Assembly (NCBI GenBank): GCA_905479505.1
Contig: CAJQMS010000011.1
Location: 1 to 5,402, forward strand
Source: an uncultured Burkholderiales Genera incertae sedis bacterium
GTDB lineage: Bacteria; Pseudomonadota; Gammaproteobacteria; Burkholderiales; Eutrophovitaceae
Direction of reading: 5' to 3'
DNA length: 5,402 nt
A model generated the notes under the pieces. That model was not told the DNA's origin and ran no database searches. It saw only the letters and a program-made list of their open reading frames with translations. A program made the translations under genes and the position numbers. Of this stretch, positions 1 to 5,102 are shown in pieces. The stretch's first letter is position 1. Each line of letters begins with the position of its first letter.

Positions 1-148
1 AGCAGTTGTTGCGGGCGTCTATTTACACGGGTTAGCTGCGGATCAGTTATTGAGCGACAACAAAGGCCCGATTGGAATGACAGCCTCTGAAACTATCGAT
101 ACATCACGATCAATACTCAATCAACACTTAACTGGTATTCTTGATTGA
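1..148 (+). CDS. nnrD: ADP/ATP-dependent NAD(P)H-hydrate dehydratase, C-terminal end (partial)
   Basis: Only the last 48 codons are present, read from position 2 to a TGA stop at 146-148; the start lies left of the window. The family repairs hydrated NADH and NADPH (NADHX/NADPHX), and in many bacteria it is fused to an N-terminal epimerase (YjeF/Nnr). The visible sequence holds the conserved end of the ribokinase-like dehydratase domain: an AGVYLHGLAAD segment (residues about 4-14), then GPIGMTASE (about 22-30). These correspond to the AHGAAAD and GMLATDL segments near the C terminus of E. coli YjeF. The catalytic GxGD motif would lie upstream and cannot be seen. The next gene starts 41 bp downstream on the same strand. 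The fragment is short, so the family call rests on those two motifs, and whether an epimerase domain is fused cannot be known here. Confidence 0.82.
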   Translation, partial: AVVAGVYLHGLAADQLLSDNKGPIGMTASETIDTSRSILNQHLTGILD

Positions 149-149
149 T
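109..149. repeat. AT-rich inverted repeat before the monooxygenase gene
   Basis: TCAATCAA (117-124) is the exact reverse complement of TTGATTGA (141-148), with 16 bases between the arms. A second pair, AATAC (112-116) and GTATT (135-139), interleaves with it, and ATCAAT (109-114) also pairs with ATTGAT (144-149). The right arm covers the stop codon of the upstream gene. The arms are AT-rich with no T-run, so this is a poor terminator. It could be an operator dyad for the downstream oxygenase gene, but chance in AT-rich sequence is possible. Confidence 0.25.
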
Positions 150-189
150 GATTGTGCAAGAAAATAACTGAACCATTGGGGATTTAGAA

Positions 190-1881
190 ATGTTGGACCA
201 ACTGAAATCATATGATGCGATTATTATTGGCGCAGGGTTTTCGGGTCTATACCAGCTCCATTCGCTCAGAGACCAGTTAGGTTTAGATACTTTAGTATTG
301 GAAGCGGGCTCTGACCTTGGGGGAACTTGGTTTTGGAACCGTTATCCCGGAGCGCGCTGTGACTCAGAGAGCCATTCGTACTGCTACATGTTTTCTGAGG
401 AGATTTATAAGGAATGGGAGTGGTCTGAACGCTATCCAGGTCCTACTGAAATTCGTAGTTATCTAAATTTTGTCTCGAAAAAACTAGATTTAAGAAAAAA
501 TATTAAATTCAATACGAGTGTCGAAAAAGCACACTTTATTGAAGATGCAAACCAGTGGGAAATCACGACAGCTAATGGGCTAGTATGCAGAAGCACTTAC
601 TTAATCACCGCGATTGGCTGTATTTCCTCAGCCAATATTCCAAACATTCCAGGTCTAGAAGAGTTTACCGGGGATTGGTATCACACAGGCAAATGGCCTC
701 ACGAAAATGTATCCTTCAAAGATAAACGGGTCGGACAGATTGGAACGGGATCTACTGGAATTCAGGCTGCACCGGTCATTGCAGAAACAGCTGGCCATCT
801 TCACGTTTTTCAAAGGACGCCCAATTACAGCGTACCTGCCCGAAATGCTCCATTGACCAAAGATTTTAAAGAATACGTTCGAGATAACTATGAAGAAATC
901 AAAGACTTAGTCCAGTCAACACCTAATGGACATCCTTTTAGAATTTCAACGAGCAAAGTTTTCGATTCAAACGAAGATGAACGAAATAAGGTTTATGAGG
1001 ACGCTTGGGAGAAAGGAGGCCTTCAATTTAGGGCTACTTACCAAGATTTAACGACCGACAAAAAAGCCAATGACACCGCTGCCGACTTCCTAAAAAGCAA
1101 AATCAAAAGCGTAGTAAGGGATAAAAAAACTGCAGAAGCACTCTCTGAGATTGACTATCCTTATGCGGGGAAACGGCCACCCATCGACACGAACTACTTT
1201 GAGACATTTAATAAAGAAAATGTCTCGCTCGTAGACGTAAAAAAAGAGTCCATACTCAAAATTACAAAGGATGGAATACAGACAAACCAACGGCATATTC
1301 CCCTCGACATAATTGTTTTTGCGACTGGATTTGACGCAATTACAGGCAAATTTTTTGAAATGGACATAAGGGGAAGAAATGGAGTCAAACTGACAGATGT
1401 CTGGAGAGAGGGTCCGAAAACTTACCTGGGCCTACAAACACCAGGCTTTCCCAATCTTTTCACCATTACTGGCCCCGGTAGCCCTTCTGTTTTATGCAAC
1501 ATGCCACCGTGCATTGAGCAACACGTAGAGTGGATCAGTCAATGTCTAGAATATATGAGAGCTAATCATATCGACACATGTGAAGCAGACGAATCAGCAG
1601 CTACGGAATGGGTTAAACATGTGAATGAAGCCGCTGAGGCGACTCTTCTAGTCACGGTCCCTCACTCTTGGTATTTAGGCGCTAACGTTGAAGGAAAACC
1701 TAGAGTATTTATGCCCTATGCAGGGGGCATGAATCGTTACAGGGCGTTGTGCGATGACGTCGTTAAAAAGCAATATGTTGGCTTTAAGATGAAGTCAAAG
1801 AGCAATGTCATCAATGCTGTGACGCCTAACAAGAATCAGACATTCGACGTGACAAATCAAATTAAAACTCCCGGTATCTAA
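190..1881 (+). CDS. Type I Baeyer-Villiger monooxygenase (FAD/NADPH)
   Basis: This is a predicted cytoplasmic flavoenzyme of the phenylacetone/cyclohexanone monooxygenase family. These use NADPH and O2 to insert oxygen next to a ketone, giving esters or lactones. Visible motifs, in order: FAD Rossmann GAGFSG (residues 14-19); GGTWFWNRYPGARCD (44-58), whose final Asp matches the conserved active-site Asp; the type I fingerprint FxGxxxHxxxWP as FTGDWYHTGKWP (159-170); NADPH Rossmann GTGSTG (185-190); GKRPPIDTNYFETFN with the probable catalytic Arg329; the ATGFDA motif (378-383); and GPGSPS (428-433). Length, 563 residues, is normal (PAMO 542). About 30 residues after QYVGF form a Lys/Asn-rich tail that is probably not catalytic. 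The ATG is preceded by GGGGA at 178-182, seven bases away. There is no signal peptide. No clear promoter is visible in the 41-bp gap. The natural substrate cannot be read from the sequence, and no catabolic neighbour is in view. Confidence 0.93.
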   Translation: MLDQLKSYDAIIIGAGFSGLYQLHSLRDQLGLDTLVLEAGSDLGGTWFWNRYPGARCDSESHSYCYMFSEEIYKEWEWSERYPGPTEIRSYLNFVSKKLDLRKNIKFNTSVEKAHFIEDANQWEITTANGLVCRSTYLITAIGCISSANIPNIPGLEEFTGDWYHTGKWPHENVSFKDKRVGQIGTGSTGIQAAPVIAETAGHLHVFQRTPNYSVPARNAPLTKDFKEYVRDNYEEIKDLVQSTPNGHPFRISTSKVFDSNEDERNKVYEDAWEKGGLQFRATYQDLTTDKKANDTAADFLKSKIKSVVRDKKTAEALSEIDYPYAGKRPPIDTNYFETFNKENVSLVDVKKESILKITKDGIQTNQRHIPLDIIVFATGFDAITGKFFEMDIRGRNGVKLTDVWREGPKTYLGLQTPGFPNLFTITGPGSPSVLCNMPPCIEQHVEWISQCLEYMRANHIDTCEADESAATEWVKHVNEAAEATLLVTVPHSWYLGANVEGKPRVFMPYAGGMNRYRALCDDVVKKQYVGFKMKSKSNVINAVTPNKNQTFDVTNQIKTPGI

Positions 1882-1893
1882 CGTCGCTTCCAA

Positions 1894-1905
1894 ACTTGCG
1901 CAAGT
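1894..1905. repeat. 12-bp perfect palindrome between convergent genes
   Basis: ACTTGCGCAAGT is a perfect palindrome in the centre of the 26-bp gap (1882-1907) between the monooxygenase stop and the crcB stop. It has no loop of its own, so a hairpin would keep only about four stem pairs, and neither side has a T-run. It is not a convincing intrinsic terminator. It may be chance or a protein-binding site. Confidence 0.3.
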
Positions 1906-1907
1906 AT

Positions 1908-2288
1908 CTAGGCCAGCATCGATTTGCAAACGCTGAGTCCAACTATCGTCATGACGATTGATCCGAAAACATGCACGCCAATCAAAAATGCAGCCCAGCC
2001 TAGTCGCCCGCTTTGAAGAAGCTGAACTGACTCAAGCGAGAATGTAGAAAAAGTTGTTAATCCACCAAGAAAGCCAGTAATGACTAACAGTTTCCACTCC
2101 GGTGATAACTGAATATTGTGTGAAAAAAATTCAATTGCCGCGCCGATAAGGAAACCACCCACTAAATTTGCCAGCAGCGTCCCGAGCGGAATATTTTTTA
2201 ACGTTGCATTGAATGCCAGACCGAGGCCCCACCTAATCCAGGCTCCCCCAGCGGCCCCAGCACCAATAGCAAGAATTTTCAGTAACAC
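1908..2288 (-). CDS. crcB: Fluoride channel CrcB/FluC
   Basis: A 126-residue inner-membrane protein of the Fluc family, which works as an antiparallel homodimer to leak fluoride out of the cell. Four hydrophobic segments are visible (roughly residues 3-25, 33-55, 66-90 and 96-121). Family signatures are present: G-x-x-x-R near the start (Arg19), GTLLAN with pore Asn41, and GGLTTFSTF (75-83), which carries the two phenylalanines of the fluoride path (Phe80, Phe83). The start is GTG at 2286-2288. An ATG one base upstream overlaps it (ATGTG) but is out of frame and stops after three codons. TGAGGA lies five bases before the GTG. The gene follows modA by 43 bp on the same strand with no visible terminator or fluoride riboswitch, so cotranscription with the mod genes is likely. 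Its 3' end faces the convergent monooxygenase gene. Confidence 0.95.
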   Translation of the reverse strand: MLLKILAIGAGAAGGAWIRWGLGLAFNATLKNIPLGTLLANLVGGFLIGAAIEFFSHNIQLSPEWKLLVITGFLGGLTTFSTFSLESVQLLQSGRLGWAAFLIGVHVFGSIVMTIVGLSVCKSMLA

Positions 2289-2293
2289 ATTAA

Positions 2294-2299
2294 TCCTCA
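2294..2299 (-). promoter_or_regulatory. Ribosome binding site deciding the crcB GTG start
   Basis: On the minus strand TGAGGA lies five bases before GTG (2286-2288). The overlapping out-of-frame ATG is only four bases away and gives a three-codon ORF. The spacing and the family N terminus both favour GTG. Confidence 0.65.
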
Positions 2300-2331
2300 G
2301 TCTACAAACCTAAGATAATAAGCACACTTCT

Positions 2332-3111
2332 CTACCATGAAGGCCCCGTATGATTTAAGAATCCATACTTCTCAAGAGTGTCAGATACTACCTGATTTTC
2401 TAAAAATGCCAAAAATTTAAAACTTTCATCAGGATTTAGGGAATCAGTCACCAAACCCATGGGATAGGTAATTGGCTCTTTTAGGCTAACTGGCAGAATC
2501 AACTTCACATTGTCTCTCGGCACACGAATATCGGTCGCATAAACAAATGCGACATCTACCTCGCCTCTGGCAACATAATCAAGACATTGCCGCACATTCT
2601 GAGTAAAAATTATTTTTGGAGATATTGAACCCCATAAATTTTTTTGTAATAAAAGCTCACGCGCGTACCGACCACCGGGAACACTGTCTGGGTTGCCCAG
2701 CGCTATGCGTTTTACGTTCGGCTTGGATAGCTCCCCTAGATTACCAATTTCCCAAACAAAATCATCACGACCGATTAAGACCAGCTGATTGCTGGCCAAA
2801 TTGCGTATGGAATGCCGATACACCAACTGTTTGTCAACTGCCTCCTGCATCGTTCGTTGGTCAGCCGGAACAAAGAGATCGACTGGAGCTCCTCGCTCAA
2901 TCTGTCTCAAAAGTATTCCAGAGCCTGCAAAATTAGTCGTAATCTTCACTTCTGGATTTAGGGATTCATATATTTGAATAATTTCGCGCAACACATCTGA
3001 CATGCTGGAGGCAGCCGAGATTACAAGCTCCGTCTTTGCGGTATGTCCATACCCGCTCATGAATATCAAACTCAGGATTAGCGACATCAGGAGTTTTTTA
3101 ATTTTATTCAT
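2332..3111 (-). CDS. modA: Molybdate ABC transporter, periplasmic binding protein ModA
   Basis: A 259-residue periplasmic protein that captures molybdate (perhaps also tungstate) and delivers it to ModBC. The N terminus is a typical Sec signal: lysines at residues 3, 5 and 6, a hydrophobic core of about residues 7-19, and probable cleavage near GHTA-K (about residue 25). Oxyanion-binding segments match the family: SAASSMSD (32-39), NFAGSG (60-65, with a binding Ser64), NPDSVPGGRYA (140-150), NVRQ (172-175) and VYATD (190-194, Tyr191). The start is ATG at 3109-3111, because GGGAG lies six bases upstream. An in-frame GTG at 3127-3129 would add six residues before the signal peptide and is less likely. 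The ATG overlaps the modC stop by 8 bp (ATGAATAA), which suggests translational coupling. The lack of a visible lipobox cysteine suggests a soluble protein. Confidence 0.95.
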   Translation of the reverse strand: MNKIKKLLMSLILSLIFMSGYGHTAKTELVISAASSMSDVLREIIQIYESLNPEVKITTNFAGSGILLRQIERGAPVDLFVPADQRTMQEAVDKQLVYRHSIRNLASNQLVLIGRDDFVWEIGNLGELSKPNVKRIALGNPDSVPGGRYARELLLQKNLWGSISPKIIFTQNVRQCLDYVARGEVDVAFVYATDIRVPRDNVKLILPVSLKEPITYPMGLVTDSLNPDESFKFLAFLENQVVSDTLEKYGFLNHTGPSW

Positions 3112-3871
3112 TAAGGACTCCCGCAGCACTCAATAATATTTTTTTAATTTCAGGGCGAACAGGCTTACCAGATGAGTCCCTGAAGGGCTCTTTAGAAAGA
3201 TCGACTGACCCTGTGACACTTCCCTGCTTAATTAAAACCAGTCTTTGTCCCAGCTCAGCAACATCCTGCGGATCATGAGTAATCAAAAGTATGGGTATTT
3301 CGAAAATTCTTTGGATTTTCTTTAACTCTTGCCTCATTGTTATCCTTAAGAGTGGATCAAGCGCTGAGAATGGCTCATCCAACAGAAGGATTTCCGGCTC
3401 TTGCAATAATGCGCGAGCAAGTCCGACTCGCTGTCTTTGCCCTCCCGATATATCCGCTGGATATTTATTTTTGAGATCCTCAATCTGAAAAACATTAAGC
3501 AATTCCTGAACGCGATCAAAGTCATCCTTGCCCAACGCCTTTGAAAAAAGAGACCGTCGCGAAAAGCCAATATTTTCAGCAACCGATAGATGAGGAAATA
3601 AGGCATAGTCCTGAAACAAATAGCCCACATTTCTGCGTCTTGATGGCACATTTATGTCTATCGACGAATCGAAAAGTATTCGGTTATTTATTAAAATTTT
3701 ACCCGACTTCGGAGTCTGCAAGCCCGCAATAGTTTTTAATAGAAGGCTCTTACCTGAACCAGATTGCCCGAATAAAACAGTGATATCCTCATCACACTTA
3801 AACTTAATACCTAACTTAAATTCATGCCCGCCTGAACGAAAAAATTGATGGACATCTATATCGATTCGCAT
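3104..3871 (-). CDS. modC: Molybdate ABC transporter, ATP-binding protein ModC (short, no Mop domain)
   Basis: The cytoplasmic ATPase that powers molybdate import through ModB. All nucleotide-binding elements are visible: Walker A GQSGSGKS (35-42), Q-loop FQDYALFPH with Gln87, signature ISGGQRQR (141-148), Walker B ILLLDEP with catalytic Glu166, D-loop SALD (169-172) and H-loop ITHD with His199. The product is 255 residues, whereas E. coli ModC is about 350. It ends shortly after the ATPase core, so the C-terminal TOBE/Mop domain that binds molybdate in typical ModC is absent. The modC start lies 6 bp after the modB stop; GGGG at 3881-3884, nine bases before the ATG, is the probable ribosome site and overlaps the end of modB. 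Its 3' end overlaps modA. On motifs alone it could belong to a related oxyanion importer, but its place between ModB and ModA settles the call. Confidence 0.93.
   Translation of the reverse strand: MRIDIDVHQFFRSGGHEFKLGIKFKCDEDITVLFGQSGSGKSLLLKTIAGLQTPKSGKILINNRILFDSSIDINVPSRRRNVGYLFQDYALFPHLSVAENIGFSRRSLFSKALGKDDFDRVQELLNVFQIEDLKNKYPADISGGQRQRVGLARALLQEPEILLLDEPFSALDPLLRITMRQELKKIQRIFEIPILLITHDPQDVAELGQRLVLIKQGSVTGSVDLSKEPFRDSSGKPVRPEIKKILLSAAGVLNE
3118..3122 (-). promoter_or_regulatory. Ribosome binding site deciding the modA start
   Basis: GGGAG on the minus strand lies six bases before ATG 3109-3111, inside the end of modC. It supports this ATG over the upstream in-frame GTG, and places initiation where ribosomes finish modC. 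Confidence 0.65.
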
Positions 3872-3877
3872 TTCCAG

Positions 3878-4570
3878 CTACCCCAGTCGATATTTCGGTC
3901 GAAGGAAATAATTCGAAGCCAAAAGGACTGCAATACAGACGATTGAAGTAACAATCACGAGAAAGTTAGCAATTTGATCGTGACCTGCTTGAACAGCCTC
4001 GTATACAGCGATAGAGAGCGTCTGGGTTCTTCCAGGTAGGCTGCCAGCGACCATTAGCGTAGCACCGAACTCTCCTAAAGCTCTGGCAAACGCCAACATA
4101 GCACCCGCCAAAATACCCCTAAAGGCCAGCGGCAATGTGATCATGCAAAACACTTGTAATTCGGTTTTACCTAAAACTCTTGATGCGTCCTCAAATTGTC
4201 TCGAAACACCTTCAAATGACGACCTTGAGGACTTATACACCAAAGGAAAGGCGACAATTGATGCCGCTATTACTGCTCCTTGCCACGTAAAAATAAGATT
4301 AATGTCAAAGTGCGCCTCCAACCAGGCTCCTATTGGTCCCCGCCGCCCGAGCAAAACAAGCAGATAGTAGCCAAGGACTGTGGGGGGAAGTACTACCGGC
4401 AACGTCAAGACAGCATCCAGGATTTCCTTTCCCCAGAAGTCATATTTCGCGGCACACCAGGCCATAAAAACGCCAAGAATCGTCGCAATTACAGTAGCAA
4501 GCCCTGCCACTTTAAGGCTTAGGAGTAACGGTATGATCACCGCTTCAAACGTTATTGGCAGAGATAGCAA
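3878..4570 (-). CDS. modB: Molybdate ABC transporter permease ModB
   Basis: A 230-residue inner-membrane permease, matching E. coli ModB (about 229) in length. Hydrophobic segments lie near residues 12-38, 50-75, 95-113, 148-172 and 200-222. The cytoplasmic EAA-type loop that contacts the ATPase is visible as EDASRVLGKTELQVFCMITLP (127-147), followed by the family-typical AFARALGEFGATL (160-172). LTLPVVLPPTVLGYYLL (55-71) and LLGRRGPIG (73-81) also match ModB. The start is inferred as TTG at 4568-4570. An in-frame TAA two codons upstream (4574-4576) rules out any longer form, no in-frame ATG or GTG precedes the first membrane segment in a better place, and the family N terminus aligns here. 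No good Shine-Dalgarno is visible; only TAAG sits very close. It is the first gene of modB-modC-modA, preceded by a leader of about 130 nt from the predicted promoter. Confidence 0.93.
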   Translation of the reverse strand: MLSLPITFEAVIIPLLLSLKVAGLATVIATILGVFMAWCAAKYDFWGKEILDAVLTLPVVLPPTVLGYYLLVLLGRRGPIGAWLEAHFDINLIFTWQGAVIAASIVAFPLVYKSSRSSFEGVSRQFEDASRVLGKTELQVFCMITLPLAFRGILAGAMLAFARALGEFGATLMVAGSLPGRTQTLSIAVYEAVQAGHDQIANFLVIVTSIVCIAVLLASNYFLRPKYRLG

Positions 4571-4624
4571 AACTTAGTAAATAACATTTATTTTAGCTCG
4601 TAATATATTGTTTTTTAATGCAAC

Positions 4625-4647
4625 TCTGGCGCCAAAAAGGCGCCAGA
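4625..4647. repeat. Perfect 9-bp hairpin in the modB leader
   Basis: TCTGGCGCC (4625-4633) and GGCGCCAGA (4639-4647) pair perfectly around a five-base loop (A5 on +, U5 in the minus-strand transcript). On the minus strand, the direction of modE and modB, the stem is followed by GTTGCATT rather than a U-run, so it does not fit an intrinsic terminator. On + it is followed by ATTTCTTTT, a weak U-tract, but no + strand gene ends here. It could be a leader RNA structure, an mRNA-stabilising stem below modE, or a weak terminator against antisense transcription. Confidence 0.7.
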
Positions 4648-4698
4648 ATTTCTTTTACTCTAAAAGGGGATGATACAAAAATCATTCATACTAACAAC

Positions 4699-4726
4699 TG
4701 CGTTATATTTAACAAGATATAGCGAT
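4699..4726 (-). promoter_or_regulatory. ModE operator (ModE box)
   Basis: On the minus strand ATCGCTATAT (4717-4726) and ATATAACG (4701-4708) form an imperfect inverted repeat with an 8-base spacer. This closely follows the known proteobacterial ModE element, roughly ATCGnTATATA-n6-TATATAACGAT; the outermost bases of the right arm (CA instead of AT) and the central A/T of each arm differ. The box covers the space between the -35 and -10 elements of the predicted modB promoter and runs past the -10, which is the arrangement expected for repression when molybdate is plentiful. It begins 18 bp below the modE stop. Confidence 0.85.
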
Positions 4727-4735
4727 AGTTGTCAA
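4707..4735 (-). promoter_or_regulatory. Predicted sigma70 promoter for modBCA(-crcB)
   Basis: A perfect -35 TTGACA (4730-4735) is followed after exactly 17 bases by TTAAAT (4707-4712), which matches the -10 consensus at four of six positions. Transcription would start near 4700, giving a leader of about 130 nt before modB. The ModE box overlaps both elements, which supports the prediction. The -35 lies just 10 bp past the modE stop, so modBCA can be made independently of moaE-modE. Confidence 0.7.
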
Positions 4736-4744
4736 CGAGTGATC

Positions 4745-5092
4745 TCAATCGCGCATATATTCAGCAAAACGCCTCATCTCCGTTCGTACACTTTTAGTGG
4801 CTTTCTCTTCCATAGAGCGATATTGGTAGAGGACCTCTTCGCCAAACTCAGTGACTCTGGCCCCGCCCCCACGCTTTCCACCAGTGAGCGTTTCGACTAA
4901 CGGGGACAAAAAGCTATTATTCATAGTGTTAACGAGTATCCAGGCTCTTCGATAAGACATCCCTAACTCACGTGCTGCGGCTGAGATGGAACCGTTTTTT
5001 GAAATGGCATCCAACAAAGCAGCCTTCCCCGGTCCCATTGCTATAGATTTACGAAAACTCACTTTAAGCTGCGGCTGGAGGCTATCGCCCAT
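4745..5092 (-). CDS. modE: ModE-like winged-helix regulator, DNA-binding domain only
   Basis: A 115-residue cytoplasmic DNA-binding protein equivalent to the N-terminal half of E. coli ModE (262 residues). The helix-turn-helix is visible at residues 35-55 (SISAAARELGMSYRRAW, then ILVN), and the glycine-rich wing at 66-83 (VETLTGGKRGGGARVT and after), with close family matches. The last 30 residues form a charged helix (about 84-113) that probably serves dimerisation, as in ModE. The two Mop domains that bind molybdate in full-length ModE are absent; the frame stops normally at 4745 and the following 174 bp hold no such domain. The start ATG at 5090-5092 has AAGGA five bases upstream, overlapping the moaE stop. 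It most likely controls the ModE box 18 bp downstream, but how it senses molybdate is unclear. Confidence 0.9.
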   Translation of the reverse strand: MGDSLQPQLKVSFRKSIAMGPGKAALLDAISKNGSISAAARELGMSYRRAWILVNTMNNSFLSPLVETLTGGKRGGGARVTEFGEEVLYQYRSMEEKATKSVRTEMRRFAEYMRD

Positions 5093-5097
5093 AGTCG

Positions 5098-5102
5098 TCC
5101 TT
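5098..5102 (-). promoter_or_regulatory. modE ribosome binding site overlapping the moaE stop
   Basis: AAGGA on the minus strand lies five bases before the modE ATG and shares bases with the moaE TAA stop (5101-5103). This implies translation of modE coupled to that of moaE. Confidence 0.7.

Larger units (their letters stand above)
4571..4744 (-). other. 174-bp regulatory gap between modE and modB
   Basis: Read on the minus strand, this gap holds in order the predicted promoter with its ModE box (4701-4735), the CG-rich hairpin (4625-4647) and an AT-rich stretch reaching the modB TTG. Two tiny ORFs in the leader lack ribosome sites. I see no known riboswitch consensus, although I cannot exclude a structured RNA. 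Confidence 0.6.

Noticed and set aside
149..189. Sigma70 promoter for the monooxygenase (TTGATT near 141)
   Set aside because: No acceptable -10 lies at 16-18 bases from it, so the call could not be supported.
2289..2331. Fluoride (crcB-type) riboswitch upstream of crcB
   Set aside because: The 43-bp gap is too short for the usual motif with its expression platform, and no paired GC-rich stem is visible.
2616..2936. Open frames of 60-106 codons opposite modA, modC, modB and the monooxygenase
   Set aside because: They lie antisense to well-supported genes, have no recognisable domains or ribosome sites, and follow from the codon pattern of the real genes.
3112..3129. Longer modA form starting at GTG 3127-3129
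   Set aside because: It adds six residues ahead of a normal signal peptide, whereas GGGAG is correctly spaced for ATG 3109-3111.
4599..4608. Second ModE-like half-site, CGTAATATAT
   Set aside because: Only one arm is present, with a mismatch and no inverted partner at the right spacing. The stretch is AT-rich enough for chance.
4625..4656. Intrinsic terminator for modE or for a + strand transcript
   Set aside because: There is no U-run after the stem in the modE direction. On + there is only a broken T-tract and no gene ending upstream.
4593..4689. Short leader ORFs before modB (9 codons from 4689 and 30 codons from 4685)
   Set aside because: Neither start has a Shine-Dalgarno, and the codons show no regulatory pattern such as repeated rare residues. 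The longer one simply runs through the hairpin.
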